From Acanthosoma haemorrhoidale (lineage: Eukaryota; Arthropoda; Insecta; Hemiptera; Acanthosomatidae): a stretch of 64,000 bases of DNA. The notes under the pieces were generated by a model that was not told where the DNA came from, searched no databases, and was given only the letters and a program-made list of their open reading frames with translations. The DNA lies in contig OV884015.1 in NCBI GenBank assembly GCA_930367205.1, forward strand, positions 37,129,288 to 37,193,287, read 5' to 3'. The position numbers and the translations under genes were made by a program. This document shows, piece after piece, positions 23,520 through 35,779 of this stretch; position 1 is the stretch's first letter; the number at the start of each line of letters is the position of its first letter.

Positions 23520-23945
23520 TATTAACCACTCCCCGAACCCATGCAGCCACTACTAATTGACTTCCGCGAGCTTGCGTCGAAGGATCGGTATGCACATTTG
23601 GCTTCGGGAATGAACACCCCCCAGGATCTGCCAGCAAGGTCGTTGGCCAACAAAGCATATACTGACAATTTATATCCGAGGGGCGTATGTTGGCATTTTG
23701 ACATGCGCCGTCAAAAATATGATAATTTCTGGTATTTATCATTGCCTCTTCCACCTTACACGACAGGCTGCTTTTCCATATCTCTCATAGTAGACATTTT
23801 TCTTTCCGTTTTCGTTTCTTACTTACTAATTTTTCATAATAACTCCTCTATTTTTTTTTTCTCTCTTTCTCAGGAGGTGAATGAGCTATCTGACTCTTCA
23901 CAGGAAACTGAGAAAGATGACCAAATAAATCCTGAAAAAGTAGTT
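23520..23945 (+). other. open frame with a strong splice acceptor; possible exon from 23874
   Basis: A 164-codon frame (23541-24035) contains a GC-rich segment, then a hydrophobic AT-rich part ending in a long T/C tract and TTTCTCAG at 23866-23873, a near-ideal 3' splice site. After it the frame reads EVNELSDSSQETEKDDQINP, an acidic stretch unlike the flanking low-complexity translation. I could not identify the upstream donor or the exon end. It may be one exon of an unrecognised gene, or coincidence. Confidence 0.25.
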
Positions 23946-24039
23946 TTCTGCCAATTAGGTTTATTTATATTCGTATCTAAATATACTTTTTATTTATCTA
24001 AATTTATTTACACGATTACTTCAACACGCTGTTAGTTAA

Positions 24040-25330
24040 TCCGAGCTTCCAGTCCCATGGCAACTTCTCTAATAGTTTCCTTCACAGTATCAACGCAGCA
24101 ACAGAATATGTTTTTTTTTTCATATAAACTGCCATAACTGCGCTATCTCTCTTTCTTTCTTACTAAATTAATTTACTCTGTGAATAAATTGAATTAAATA
24201 AATCACAGTTCTTATGAGGACCTTATTGTACTCAGAATAACGCCATGCTTATAGTTAGTTTTTGAGTTAAAAACTCAATTAATTTGAGTTTTAGTTGTAC
24301 CACATACTTCAACAATACAGAAACTGCCTTCATTCCATGTTTACGGGGTGAAGAAAATATTGAACTCCTGACAATTCTTTCATTGTGATGTGTATGTAAG
24401 TTAGTGAAAAACTATGGGAGTAATGTTGCAATCCTTTATGAGGGGTAGGTCCATATCCACTTTCTATCTCTCATAGGCCAGTCACTTTATATAACGACCT
24501 GTGCAAAAAGTCGGGCAGGGCTAATTTGTTGGTATGTCGTAGGAAACAATACGACCAGTTAAAACCAAGTTTGCAGATTCCAAAGTCCTGTAGAAGCTGG
24601 GTTTTCACATATCGTGTTATTGGACATAGCTTCTAAACCGGCCGTCCTGGCGAGAAAGTATTTATTACAAGAATATAAGAGCATTAAATAATACGTCAAA
24701 TGATTTATTTAAACTTGAAATTCGAATAGGAAATATCATCATAATTGCCAGTCAAAATCCGACAATTTTTTTTCAATTTTGGGTGAAATTTCTACTTCAT
24801 TACTTTTCAAGTGTCGCTGACTACAAAATGGTTATTCCGTAGGAAAAATGATTGCAAGTTGTAGAGCATCAAATTCTGCGTCCAATGAGTACCGAAAATT
24901 TTGAATTCGGTCTCGAATTTAGTATACGTACGCAACACTAAAAATTCAAAATTGTCATTGCACGGAATACTCACCAGGCCACTCGTACTACATTAACATA
25001 CGCTGATTAATTAGTATTAAAGAATTAATTTTAACACTTTTAATGTGGCCGTCAAATACGTTTTGAGAATCCCTACATGATTCCAGCGGTAATAGCCTAA
25101 TATTGATAAACACAAACATATTGCTAATTGATTGTTTACTAAGGGAATGTTATAGTGTAATATTTACAACTACCCATTGGGAAAATATGAATGAGAATAA
25201 AAAGAAACCTCACTACTAAAGGCATGCGGAAACCAGCATCGCTGTAACATTTACCCCAACAGATTCGCTTTGTGACTTGATTGATATACTTCACCAAGTT
25301 TGGTTTCGAAACCATCTTGCTCATTTGCAT
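24040..25330. other. AT-rich spacer, nothing recognised
   Basis: No gene or known repeat recognised. Confidence 0.4.
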
Positions 25331-25339
25331 ACATGAAAG

Positions 25340-25640
25340 AGATCGTTAATGGTCAGTAGTCGAGGCGGATACCCAAGGCAGTAGTTGCCTTTATCCTTTC
25401 GGATCCAAGAGCTGGGTGGCTATTAAACTTTGAAAAAGTCGGTGATAAACTGGAAATGTCAAGGAGCGTATTTACCGTGGAGCCTTTGAAGCTGTCAGAG
25501 CGGAGAGTTATAGCCTCAGAGGTCGCAGCTACAAAGAGCCTGAGAGATGGGAGCAGATTTGTCAGTAGCACACTGTGACACGGACCCAGTGCAATCTGTA
25601 CTCGGATTAAGGCGTCACTTCTTTATATTCACAGCTTCCT
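25340..25640. promoter_or_regulatory. unique GC-shifted block
   Basis: About 300 bp of complex sequence with no recognised coding family; the 72-codon minus frame is not convincing. Either a candidate regulatory block or an unidentified old repeat. Confidence 0.2.
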
Positions 25641-25989
25641 TTCACTATCTACTGTCGGATGGCTTCTATTCAATTATGTCTCTTTCACAGCAGTGAAGGG
25701 GGAAAAAATACCCGAGGCCCTACCAGTTCATCCTGGCTCATTCACTCGATTATTGCCGTCACAAAAGTATATGTAAACAAGCAGAGAGCTCTTGAATCAT
25801 GTCATGAAATGGGGGATACACGAATTTATGCCCCTGTCCAAATGAAATGTCACCTTTAATCACAAGGCATGAGGTGGTTTTAATACTTTACTAGAAGGTT
25901 AATGAATTTTAAATATTAAAAGAAGCATTGTAGAATTAAAGAAAACCAAGAAGGAGTAGGGAAACCCAAAGTTCAAGTCATTCCATAAA

Positions 25990-26700
25990 AGATTGCCGAA
26001 CTTAAAATAAGAATTAACTTGCCAACAGCATATGCTACCTAGGCATCAGCCTTGGCAGACACATGATATTCGGCACACACCTGCAGAAGAAGTTGAAAAG
26101 AGTACGTAGGACTTAATACTCACAAGCATTCGATTCCTACACACCAGCACAATAACTCGACTCCAGATCTTCCAGAACAACATCCTGCGAACGGCACTGT
26201 GGCATACCCCTTTTCGTGAAATGAAGGCTTCCGACATCCACGAAAAGTTCGAGGTCCCCACCATCACCGAAGCCATCAGAAGAAGACACATCAATTTCTT
26301 TGACTCGATGAAATATAGCCAAAACCCCCTATTCCGAGACATGACACCGCTACCGGCAAGATGGCAACTCACTAAATCTAGTAAAGCAGACGAAATGTTG
26401 GACATCACGGCGCTTGGCCCACCAACAACAAGCCTCTAACGGGCACCCAACACTGCTATCCAACTAAGTAAGACTGCACTACATGCCTAGAGGGACTCTA
26501 GGCCCAGCCACCAGTGGACTCTCACCACTGTACCGCAACAATCAACCTCTACCGAGGCTTCCCACACTCAATTCAACAAATTCCCTCACACTACCTTTAA
26601 GCAGGTACTCCTAGTACAAGGATACGCTCAACCCAAATATTCCTTTATTTTTCCCTCATCCTTAATCTTATAATTAGAGAGCTAAGAAAAAAAAAATAAA
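25990..26700 (+). mobile_element. jockey-like LINE 3' end (type B) with ORF2 C-terminus
   Basis: Begins with a palm-end/thumb segment CYLGISLGRHMIFGTHLQKK near 26033. The C-terminal conserved part follows: RLQIFQNNILRTALWHTPFR, then MKASDIHEKFEVPTITEAIR and FFDSMKYSQNPLFRDM. The 72-codon frame stops at 26439. The 3' UTR (ACTCTCACCACTGTACCG, CAACAATCAACCTCTACCGA, TCCTAGTACAAGGAT) and an A-rich tail at 26685-26700 complete the element. The RT catalytic core is absent and a segment is deleted between the first two blocks. It is the same family as 11590-12040 and 57916-58090. Confidence 0.85.
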
Positions 26701-26704
26701 TAAG

Positions 26705-27395
26705 AATTTACCCATCTTCATCTCTAGAAACCTAAATTGGAATGTAATACAACACGTACATCAAACAAACCACAGTCAATGCAACTTAAAATTGCATTCT
26801 TTATTTGTGAAAATATAACCATAAATATAATTACCTATTGATTTAAAACAATAATACATTTAGTACAGGTTCTAATTATTAATACTATTAGCTCAAAAAT
26901 ATTATTTACCTAAAGCTTGCTGATGGTCGTACTAGGGTTCGTAACTTTTATCCACTTGTGAAATTATAGCACATCACCAGAATAATCTAGGATTCTTAAA
27001 CAACAACAAATGGTACATTATGTCATCAATTGATAATGCATGTCTCACCTTATTTTACGACTACAGTTGACTTTTTGAGTGAATTCTCCATTATTCTGTT
27101 TGGCTCAGATAAGTATTAGGTAAAAAGATAAAGCAAACAAACTAAAGTTCCTACTGTTCACTCCACAACCAGTATCGACACAATCAGTATCGAAATAGAA
27201 GTGAACGTAATAAATAGTAGTCAAGTAGTTTAAATTATCTCAGTGCAAAATTTGTGTTTATCAATATAAACCAAAATACATATTTAGTTATTGAAAAATT
27301 CCTAACACATTTTTGGATTTAATTAAAGACTTTAAGCGAAGTGAACAGTAACTCTTGGAAGTCGATGAGAAGGCTAAGTAATGAAGGGGTAATAG
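26705..27395. other. AT-rich spacer, nothing recognised
   Basis: No gene or known repeat recognised. Confidence 0.4.
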
Positions 27396-27399
27396 AGAC

Positions 27400-27950
27400 T
27401 TTTAATTGATAATAATCAATGGATGAAGGGTTGCGTCATAGACCCGTGCCCCTAATTGCTACCTTTTAATTGTCGAGCAATTAGTTTTTTTTTAAACCTG
27501 TCTTCAATCGGAAGTTCGCTGAGAATGTAATGCCATTTAACGGAGAATTATCGGACCATTTAAGCGTTTAATTGGTAGTGGAGTGCGCGGTACACCGGCA
27601 GAGATACTGGCGCCTGAGGGTACGACGGTAGCCTGACCCGCACTACCTGCCCCTGAGAACTACCCCCTACAATTATATACAAGGTAATTATTGCTATTAC
27701 CAACCCCTAGGTCCGTATGTGGGCTGTGTATCACCAGCTCGCTCTATAATTACACTTTCGCAACATAACAGCCGAACATGTTATTTCTGGGAACCTCGGC
27801 ATCCCTTGTTGCTCCTTGAGGATCGGAGCCACCAATTAATGATACGACTAAAAACATCTTTCCCACACTGTCCGATATACGAGCAACGGTAATGCTCCCA
27901 GCATCCCCCATTGCGTGCTCGCTGTTATTAAAAAACATTTAGCTCAGTGG
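27400..27950. promoter_or_regulatory. candidate enhancer with palindromic homeodomain-type sites
   Basis: A complex, non-repetitive block with three inverted pairs: ATTGAT-4-ATCAAT at 27405-27420, TAATTG-5-CAATTA at 27467-27483 and GGTAAT-7-ATTACC at 27683-27701. Further AT cores are CCTAATTGC (27451), GTTTAATTGG (27567) and CCAATTAATGA (27832). The last two pairs place their TAAT/ATTA cores 11 bp apart, about one helical turn. There is no sustained open frame or repeat similarity. I infer a cis-regulatory module for a nearby developmental gene. Confidence 0.4.
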
Positions 27951-27954
27951 AGGA

Positions 27955-29525
27955 ACGTGTCTTCTACACAAGATTTTTTTTCCCCCTTCTCGACTTTCTT
28001 GATAAAGCGTAAGAGTAATTTTAAAGTCGTTAGCCCTGTTTTCTGAAATCTGGTCCGTTCTAGATATAATAACCGTTTTGGAGTTATTAAGGTTCAGGGT
28101 ACTTTATTGGGCACGAGGGCCGTCTCTTACTGCTGACCTCCAAGAAAATGAGAATATAATGAAACGGTCTGTTTTTTTGTATTTTATTATTTATGTTTCT
28201 TATTTATTTTCCAAAAATTCACCCAATGAACTCAAAAAAAAGTGATGGTTCTTTTCATTTTCTAAGCTTGTTCTTCTGGTGTGACCATTTTTCTCATTCG
28301 TCCAACGAAGGGTCAACTCTTTATCTGAAACAGATGTTGAAGAAGGTGCATGGATAAAATAATGATAAGAATAATAGTTCAATAGTAAATGTGATAGAAA
28401 AGGTAAATTAAACATTATACCTGACGATGAATCCCAGTGTAGAAATTTAACAAACCCAATAAATGGTCTTTAAGGGTATTAAATATATGACACCAAATAA
28501 AAGTAGGAGGGAAAGAAACTCCCTTGCAACGGAACTGGACATCTGCCGACGCTCTACCATTCAAGTCAAGAGTAAGTGATGCGGACATTACAACAAGTGC
28601 ACATGTACCCATGATGTGATATATGCATGATTACAAAACAGAAGAAGAGAATATTACAACATTGGGAATGCAACGAGCTTCTGCACAACAAGTACATAAT
28701 TATCTATGTTGCGGAAAAACTTTACAGGCAGAATCTCTATGAAGAATTTTTCTGCTGGCAAAGTGCAACCCTGTTGTAGAAAAATCACGAATAACAATTA
28801 AAAGAAAAATACATCATTAAACAACAATCCATCTAGAAATAAAATTATTATCTCTCAAATTTTTTTTAATTTACAGCTTATGATGTGCTTTATATAGTAG
28901 CTGTAGTGGCTAGTGTAATGCTTCATGATGAAGTTTCTGGGCTCAAATCTCTAGGTGGAATGTGACTTTATTTAATTAACCTGCCTTATAGCCCAAACTC
29001 AGAACACATTAGGTTGTGAATAATTGGGCAAGCAAGTAGCAGATGCACTTTGAACAGTCAGGCTGGCATCTTCAGGTGCTCTAATAGTTATGAGAAAACT
29101 TTAAGTAACACATCACAGAAGCAGCCCCCCCCCCGCATAAAGTTTACTTACTGTTAGTAAAATATAATACATTGAAATAAAGCACGATTCTAGCAACAAT
29201 GAAAATTCAATGTACTAACCAACAAAGTCAACATAAGGAACGTTTCATAATTATCGCTAATAACCAAAGTCAAAATTCAAATACATCGATTCATGTAATT
29301 GATTAATAAATGGTCTAGGGCCACTTTCCTTTCCCCAATCGTCAAGATATGAAATGGAAATTTTATATTTATAAAAAAAACTACAATCAGGCTCCAAAAG
29401 TAAGATTATTGATAACTTTTGAATTTCCGTTAACTTCAAAAAGGAATCAACACAACAGTAAAAAAACAGGTTTACTTACTGACTGTGTAAGATAACAGCT
29501 AAGGTTAGGACTTACATGACCTTTA
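27955..29525. other. spacer, nothing firmly recognised
   Basis: Mostly AT-rich. A C run of 11 occurs at about 29124-29134. No gene, RNA or known repeat recognised. Confidence 0.4.
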
Positions 29526-29529
29526 ATGG

Positions 29530-30240
29530 AAATGAACCAACCTGATCCGTGTGGTAAGAATTATCATGAGAGGTGTAGAGCGAGTAAAAGGTGGCAATTG
29601 TCAATCTGAGGAGTTCCTGATGAAGTGTCAGGAAAATCCTCCACAGGATAGTTCAGCTTCTTGCCTGTGCCAACATCATAGTCATAATGGGACGATCATT
29701 ACAGGTTAACAATGAGGTCTTTCTGAACCTCAGAGCATCGGCTATACCTTCGGGTCTTAATGCCAATGAAGAAAACCCAGTTCACAAAGGCACTAAAGTA
29801 TCATTCGGACCCTATGAAGTACGTCTAGCTGGTGAACAACCTTGTGCCTCGACGTGGGAAGAGAGATAGCTACGTGAAAAACTGTAATCACCTGCAAAAT
29901 GGACTAATGCTAGGATTCAAAATTCTCCGACGAATGTTTAATTCTTTATTTGATGAAGGCGAATGGAAGCGAAGATCAAACCTAGTGGTCCATGGGCTTC
30001 GAAATGAGTCCGACATTTTAAAGCTGATAAAAATGTTATGTGGGGTTGCCCTATTGGCAGAATGAGGTAAAAGATGACTCCCAAGAAAATCATTTCTGAA
30101 CTTCTGTATGGACGTCGAAGAGTGGGACGTTGTGAAGGCTGGACTGGAATGATACAAGAAGCTTTATGATCCGCAACTGTATGGAAACAAATAATACTCG
30201 CCTAGAGATTGGTGTTAGAGGAGGTCATGACTCCTCAGTA
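29530..30240 (+). pseudogene. degenerate LINE ORF2 C-terminal relic
   Basis: The end of the stretch translates to MTPKKIISELLYGRRRVGRC followed by EGWTGMIQEAL and, after a stop, WKQI. This resembles the basic, Trp-containing tail typical of many LINE ORF2 proteins (Gly-Arg-Arg-x-x-Gly-Arg-Pro-x-x-x-Trp). Upstream, repeated short frames (29687-29869, 29832-30065) carry no clear RT motif. The copy is heavily mutated and the clade is uncertain. Confidence 0.4.
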
Positions 30241-30489
30241 AGCTGTAGTATCACGATAAGTACGTTTATTTAATAAGTAAGCACTATGTTCTAACCTCCA
30301 GATGGACGGTTAGAATGCATAAGAAAGATAGCATCATACTTTCTTAGGCGTCTTTCTAAACAACGCTCATACCCCAAATGATAATGCTCAAAAAGAAAGT
30401 CATATTGGCTAGCCCTAGAGGGTACGTTGAGGTCGTGATCCTCGGTACAATATATTGAAATAGAATTTCTCCAAGTTGTTATATCGGGA

Positions 30490-30640
30490 GCGTATAAGTT
30501 AGTGAGTAAGAAAAGTCACGAGGCACGAAAAGTCGGTCGGCAAAGGTTGGCTTCGGAAATGAAGGGTTGCAACACGGCCGAGCTTCCCACGGCAGTCTCT
30601 TTACTTACCGTCTGCGACCCACCTCTCGCTCTCTAATGCA
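30490..30640. promoter_or_regulatory. small GC-rich unique block
   Basis: Complex GC-rich sequence (AAAGTCGGTCGGCAAAGG, ACGGCCGAGCTTCCCACGG) surrounded by AT-rich DNA. No coding frame. Candidate regulatory element by composition only. Confidence 0.2.
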
Positions 30641-31039
30641 TTTAATTGCACTGAGTTTAGAGAAAGCTTGTCAAACTAGTTCTTCGGTGAATCATTAGCC
30701 TTGCAAATTTTTTTCCATTGAAAGATTTTTTGTTAATAGCATTTTTGTGTAATAAAATAAATATAAATGTACTGTAGAGAGTATAAAGCGTTATCGAAAG
30801 ATAAGTGACAACGATTGAGTTATTTTTTTTTAATTTATTAAATTAATCAATAACTTAATACATTAATCGTGCAATCCATTTAATTGATAGTCCTAAAAAC
30901 ATGATTTAATATACTTTTTTTTAATGTACGTAACGAATAAAATCCTTGATAGAGTTTGAAACAGAGGTGGTACCATGATATTTTGTGAATATTTAGTCCC
31001 TGGGAGTTTTGGTGATGGGCAGTTTACTTACCCCTTATG

Positions 31040-31700
31040 CCCTGAGCGTTTGCGGCTCTCACTCTCCTTCAGACTCCACTGCTACGTTGGGGTAACTCGG
31101 GTGCAGGATTAGTGTGAGGATCTTCCAAATCCTTGGCTCCTCCATAGCCGGGAACGTAAAGGAAGTTGACTATACTGCAGGTGACTTGGGGGATTCCTGG
31201 GCTATGTACATATGACTGAACTGTAACAATTTTCCTATATTGATACAATTCTATATATATATATATATATAACTTATTCCGTCGGAATTTTCAGGAAGCA
31301 TATGGTTAGAAGTACCTTTTTATTTGTTGTTTTCCTGCTGATCCTGAAGTGGGCTGAAAAAAAAATTTTGAAGTGACAGAGCCGAAGCGATGGTGTTCTT
31401 TCTTTGCCGGCTGGGAAAGCACTACTCGCTTGTTTACATCTTTCCTCCGGCTTTCCACACTCCGACTTTTGCATCGTTGATCGATTTCCACTAAGCCTTC
31501 ACTTATTTTTTACATTTTCCGGTATAATAACTATTTTCATTATAAAAATAAATTTACATGTACTGATATCAGTTCAGCCCATATCATTACAGTACATTGT
31601 AAATATGCTATGAATGAAAGAGTAAATGTAAACTTGTAAAAATGGTGTGAAAACGATCGTTTAATCAAAATTATTTATTTCCCTTCGATTGCAATTGTCT
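31040..31700 (+). repeat. diverged family A copy, interrupted
   Basis: CCCTGAGCGTTTGCGGCTCT, then CCACTG, GACTTGGGGGATTCCTGGGC and TATGTACATA (31040-31215) follow the family A order. The remaining part, TGTAAATATGCTATGAATGA and an A/T-rich 3' end, resumes near 31595-31700. About 380 bp of unrelated DNA with a (TA) tract separates the parts, consistent with a later insertion. Confidence 0.4.
31249..31271. repeat. (TA)n microsatellite
   Basis: Uninterrupted TA dinucleotides of about 20 bp. It lies inside the segment that separates the two parts of a family A copy. Confidence 0.8.
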
Positions 31701-31789
31701 TAAAATAAAAATTTATTATTACACATTATTAAAAAAAAGAGTAAATAATTAAAAAAATTGCAAGGGTTCCTCCCTTGTCGTTATATTAT

Positions 31790-32281
31790 TTATTTTTCTT
31801 AATTATTAAAACAATATGATTACATAACCCAACAAATCTCTCGAGAGAGGTTAAAGAACGCTGACCACCTGCACCCGTTGCTTGGTGTGCCATCAATTCA
31901 AGTTTTTTGACTCGTTGCAGCACCTCAGAAATCCAGTGTTTAACACTATGCCCACTATGGTTAACCACACCACCCTTCCCACATCGATGGCAACAGACTG
32001 TCGGGGAAAATTAGGTTAAGTTTAAGTTAGTTTTAAGTCTATGATAAATAAGGTGAGCCCCATTACTTTTAATAAATTCAATCCATTAATGTATAATGTA
32101 CATCATTATACTTTTGTACAATACAGATCACTATTAGTAGAAAACAGAATTTGTATAAAATGTAGCCAAGCTACAGGAAATATAATGAAGCAATTGTAAA
32201 TAGATTCGTTTATAGTATCTATATTTTGTAACATTCATTAATTTTGTAACAAGGGGATATGAAACAAAATTAAAAAAAAAA
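31790..32281 (+). mobile_element. LINE 3' end (type C)
   Basis: A short coding-end remnant ends near CCACATCGATGGCAACAGAC. It is followed by the 3' UTR with TAAGTTAGTTTTAAGTCTAT, AGGTGAGCCCCATTACTTTT, TGTATAATGTACATCATTAT, CTACAGGAAATATAATGAAG and TTGTAAATAGATTCG, and an A-rich tail at 32272-32281. Matching 3' ends are at 265-432, 1752-1975 (inverted) and 45390-45535. No intact protein. Confidence 0.65.
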
Positions 32282-32284
32282 TGA

Positions 32285-32925
32285 TCTGATTTAGCGAAGG
32301 ATTTGTCTTTTCCTTCGTTTCAAAGATAAAAGAAAGATATCTTAAATTTTGTCTAATGAACGTTAGAAGGAGCGTTTATCAATAAATTTTAAACGAATTA
32401 TTAAATATTTATAGATATTAATTTATTAACTAATTAATAGTTAGTCACATGTTCGGTCAAGTCGTGTGTAGTATTTAGTGTAGGTAACTAACTAGTCTTG
32501 CTGTGAAGTCAATTACGCCAGTGTTATTAGCTTTTAATTATTTTTTCAAAAAGTATGCTTCGTTCTTTTAGCTAATAAAATCTTTTATTTATTTTATAAT
32601 CTGGTAGTGTATGCTCATGTATGAGAAAGTCGTAAGAAATCAACATACAAATGTAAAATTTAAACTCAGTTGAGTACTAAATATCAAAGTAGTATCGATG
32701 GATCACTAAATATTTGATAATCAGAGCCTCGGTTAATAGAAGAAAATATTTATATTGCGTGAAATCGGTTTTTGTAAAGAAGCATGAAGTGTCCCTCAAA
32801 GTATTGGTTGTTACTGACATTACATCAACAGTCGGCTTTTGGCCTACGCGTGCATCCTTAAGGACTACTATTTAGAACAAGAAACATAACTATACATAGA
32901 AAACAATTCAAACAAGCTAACGATT
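32285..32925. other. AT-rich spacer, nothing recognised
   Basis: No gene or known repeat recognised. Confidence 0.4.
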
Positions 32926-33060
32926 TTATCTCATCCAGGATTCTATTTCGGCGCATACGAAGGAACCATATGCGCAAGAGCTATATACCAGGATGCGAGG
33001 TGGCAAAGTGACAAATACCGGATAGGCTGAGTAATTTAATAAGAAAGAGATAAGGTTAGA

Positions 33061-33190
33061 TAAAGAGGGAGCGTGGGAATATGGCCGGAGGGTGATCACG
33101 ACTGTAGCCATTACACGAGCGAGCGTGGCCGGCAACCCATGCTGGGAACTGTGGCGCTGGTTAATTGGGCCAAAGGCTAATCAAGTCCGT
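33061..33190. promoter_or_regulatory. duplicated GC-rich block, copy 1 (candidate enhancer)
   Basis: Collinear with 53471-53590: CGTGGGAAT, GGCC, GATCACGACTG, CATTACACGAGC, GCTGGGAACTG, TTAATTGGGCCA and GGCTAATCAA occur in the same order and nearly the same spacing. The shared end has two AT-core sites (TAATTGGG and CTAATCAA) about 11 bp apart. No coding frame, poly-A tail or inverted ends suggest a transposon. Duplicated regulatory DNA is my inference. Confidence 0.4.
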
Positions 33191-33194
33191 CCAG

Positions 33195-35230
33195 TATTAT
33201 CTTACCTCGGTTAAGTTCTCGGCAAAATAATTTTCAAATTTAAACAGGTTGGGCAGGATTTGTGCAGTTGAATTATTTCTAAGCACGACGGATAGGGGTT
33301 GGTTTCCAATTTTAAAAAGTACTAATAAGCATACATCTACGTATATACGTCTGCACAAATCACACAAATATACACGTACGTGAAAATTACTGAAAATGGT
33401 AACGAAATAAACCGTTTTTATTATGTCCAAACTAGAGAGTTGTGACAGACTTTTATTATGGCTCTATGCAGAATCTCATACAAGTGTTAGGGAAATATTT
33501 CGAATACTGACGAATAACTCGTAGCTGTTGACATTCAAGTATAATTTAAAAAAATTCTCTTTCTCTTCCCTTAATTCAGATCAGTGGCGTACATAAATCT
33601 CACAATTAGCCGGCCTTTCTAAATCAATCAAAATCACCTGTGCCTGTTAAGATTCACTGAATATAAATGGATACATTTTAAATAAAAATGTGAGCGTGTT
33701 TATTTATTTAATTGCCTTGGTTTTTATTTAAAAGAGCCTTGAATGACATTGACAAAAATCATCTGTTAGTTGATTTTCTATGGAAAGTATCCCTAGATCT
33801 CGGTTTTACCACCAGGCGACGTATCTTTAAGTTGTCATCGGGAGGGGCTCTGATATAGAGTAGTTTAGTAGTATCAATTTATTTCAGTTTTGTAAATACA
33901 AGTTGGTGAAAGTATTCAAAAAGTCAAATTTTTATTCGTTTTGCTATGGTCGTTAGTTTTATTGACACATGTGTCTGTATATGTACAAATAATGATAAAA
34001 TGTTTATATATTAATTTGTGTTGTTATTTGAAAAGTCTTGATTGATATTCAAAAAATATATATCATCTGTTCAGATTAATAAATTCCTAGATAAAGAAAA
34101 TTTGTGTAGAACGTTCAGGATAGGTTTCATTTTTTTTTTGTACAGATAATATTTTCAACCTATTATATTACTTATAATGTGGAATCCCTTCTGAAGTTCT
34201 GTTATTTTGTGAGTGTTCCGTTAGAGAGAGGTTTTACTGTGAATTGCCAATCTCCGGTATTGATGGTTTTTCCCAAACTACTGTTTTCTTAGAATATGAC
34301 TCATGTCGAGAAAAGACAAATTATTAAATTGTGGGGAATTGAGCATTGTAGTTATTTTTGTGGTGCGAGAACGGTTGTTAATGCTTCGCATTCCAAAATG
34401 TTGGATCCTTTTAAGTTTATTTATTGGTTGTAAAGTTGCAACCCAGAATTTCAAGCTGATGAAGCATAGGTTATCTGGGGTCAGATGGCTGATTTGTAGT
34501 AAAAGTTTGTTTTTGGGGGTGTGAGATTTTGTGTTAAAATTTTACATATACAAACATTTTTTAGATGATTTTTTTTTTTGGATTTACCTGGTTTCCTCTT
34601 AACTCGTTCAGTGAAAGTTAAAGATCTGTCTAGGGTAATAAAAATGTTTGTTCTATTCCCGCCTTTCGGTACTGTAGTTGAAAGAGAAGCCAACAGATAG
34701 CGCCACATACCTAAAACCCCTAGCACCCCCTTGGACTGCAATCTCCTACAGCAGGGCTCCCCCGGTCGAGTCCGCGGCACCATTTATGTTATCAAGGTAA
34801 ATTTATAGTTGGGCGTAGTTAATAAAACACATAATAAACAAAATCAATATTTCATTTCAAAAAAATAACTTTAACATATAAAAATTATTATGTATATTCT
34901 TATGTTTAATAAATAATACATACAAAAGTATTCATGTTATACAAATTCCATACAAAATCTCCAAGTCAATGTGATCTTTGGCACTGTATTTTATTGGCCA
35001 TTTCTTCATATTTAGAAGAGTATGGTAACATTCGGTCTATTTGATCAAGGTCTTTTTGAAAGTAGCAAGCGTTTTATTTTTATATTTTAACTAAGGCATT
35101 ATTGTTGGGAATACTATTTATGTTTTATTGCAAGTTTTAAAAGAAATTGTTCATATATCTTATGATAAGTAAACAATTTGCTATAAAATAGTGAAAGAGT
35201 GAAACAATGATTTTGAAAAATAGTATCATT
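33195..35230. other. AT-rich spacer, weak internal repetition
   Basis: TTTTTATTTAAAAGAGCCTTGA at about 33720 (followed by AAAATCATCTGTTAG) is echoed at about 34026 by TTATTTGAAAAGTCTTGATTG and ATATCATCTGTTCAG, suggesting an old ~300 bp duplication. No gene recognised. Confidence 0.35.
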
Positions 35231-35236
35231 CATAGT

Positions 35237-35263
35237 CCTGAAGATGCCCAAATAGGCGAAACG
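35237..35263 (+). other. hammerhead-like CTGA...GAAAC motif, copy 1
   Basis: CCTGAAGATGCCCAAATAGG runs on into CGAAACG. It has a CUGAnGA box, a short GCC/GGC hairpin with loop CAAAUA, and GAAAC, the arrangement of the type I hammerhead core found near Penelope-like and other retroelements. An extra U before helix II makes catalytic activity doubtful. A diverged sister is at 45805. Confidence 0.3.
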
Positions 35264-35779
35264 CCAACTTGTGATGTAAACATTATTAAAAATATTTGAA
35301 GAGACTCTAAACCCTTTTTGAAATATTTGTTTTTCATATATTGTAGATTTTAAAATATAAAGTGTCTCTTTATGGAGTGTATTTACTTTAGAATGTTACA
35401 AATATCCATTACGATACTTGCCACAGAATAATAATTTCTTAACTTCGCTCAAAAAACAGCATAGGGTGTTAACTATAAGATGCGGTCTTTTAGATAGATA
35501 ATCACATAAAATACAAATATTATAAATCATTGACGTACACACATAAACATATTATTATATAATCTAAATTAAACATATTTAAAACATGTTGTAGACACAA
35601 ACATAAACTGCTCACTAATTGAAGAGGACCAATTTTTTCTTCAATAGATTCCTTATACGGTTATTGGGTTTAAAAAAAGACACCTGAACGAGTGTTGAAA
35701 GAAACGATTTATTCATTGATAACTATAATTATTGTCATTTTTTAAATAAAAAGGCATTGTTTTTATTCATTTTTCAACT

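Noticed and set aside
23541..24035. 164-codon frame as a complete intronless gene
   Set aside because: The middle is translated poly-T/pyrimidine tract ending in a splice acceptor, so the frame as a whole is not a protein.
35237..35263. Calling a functional hammerhead ribozyme
   Set aside because: There is an extra base before helix II and helices I and III could not be confirmed by eye, so it is reported only as a motif.
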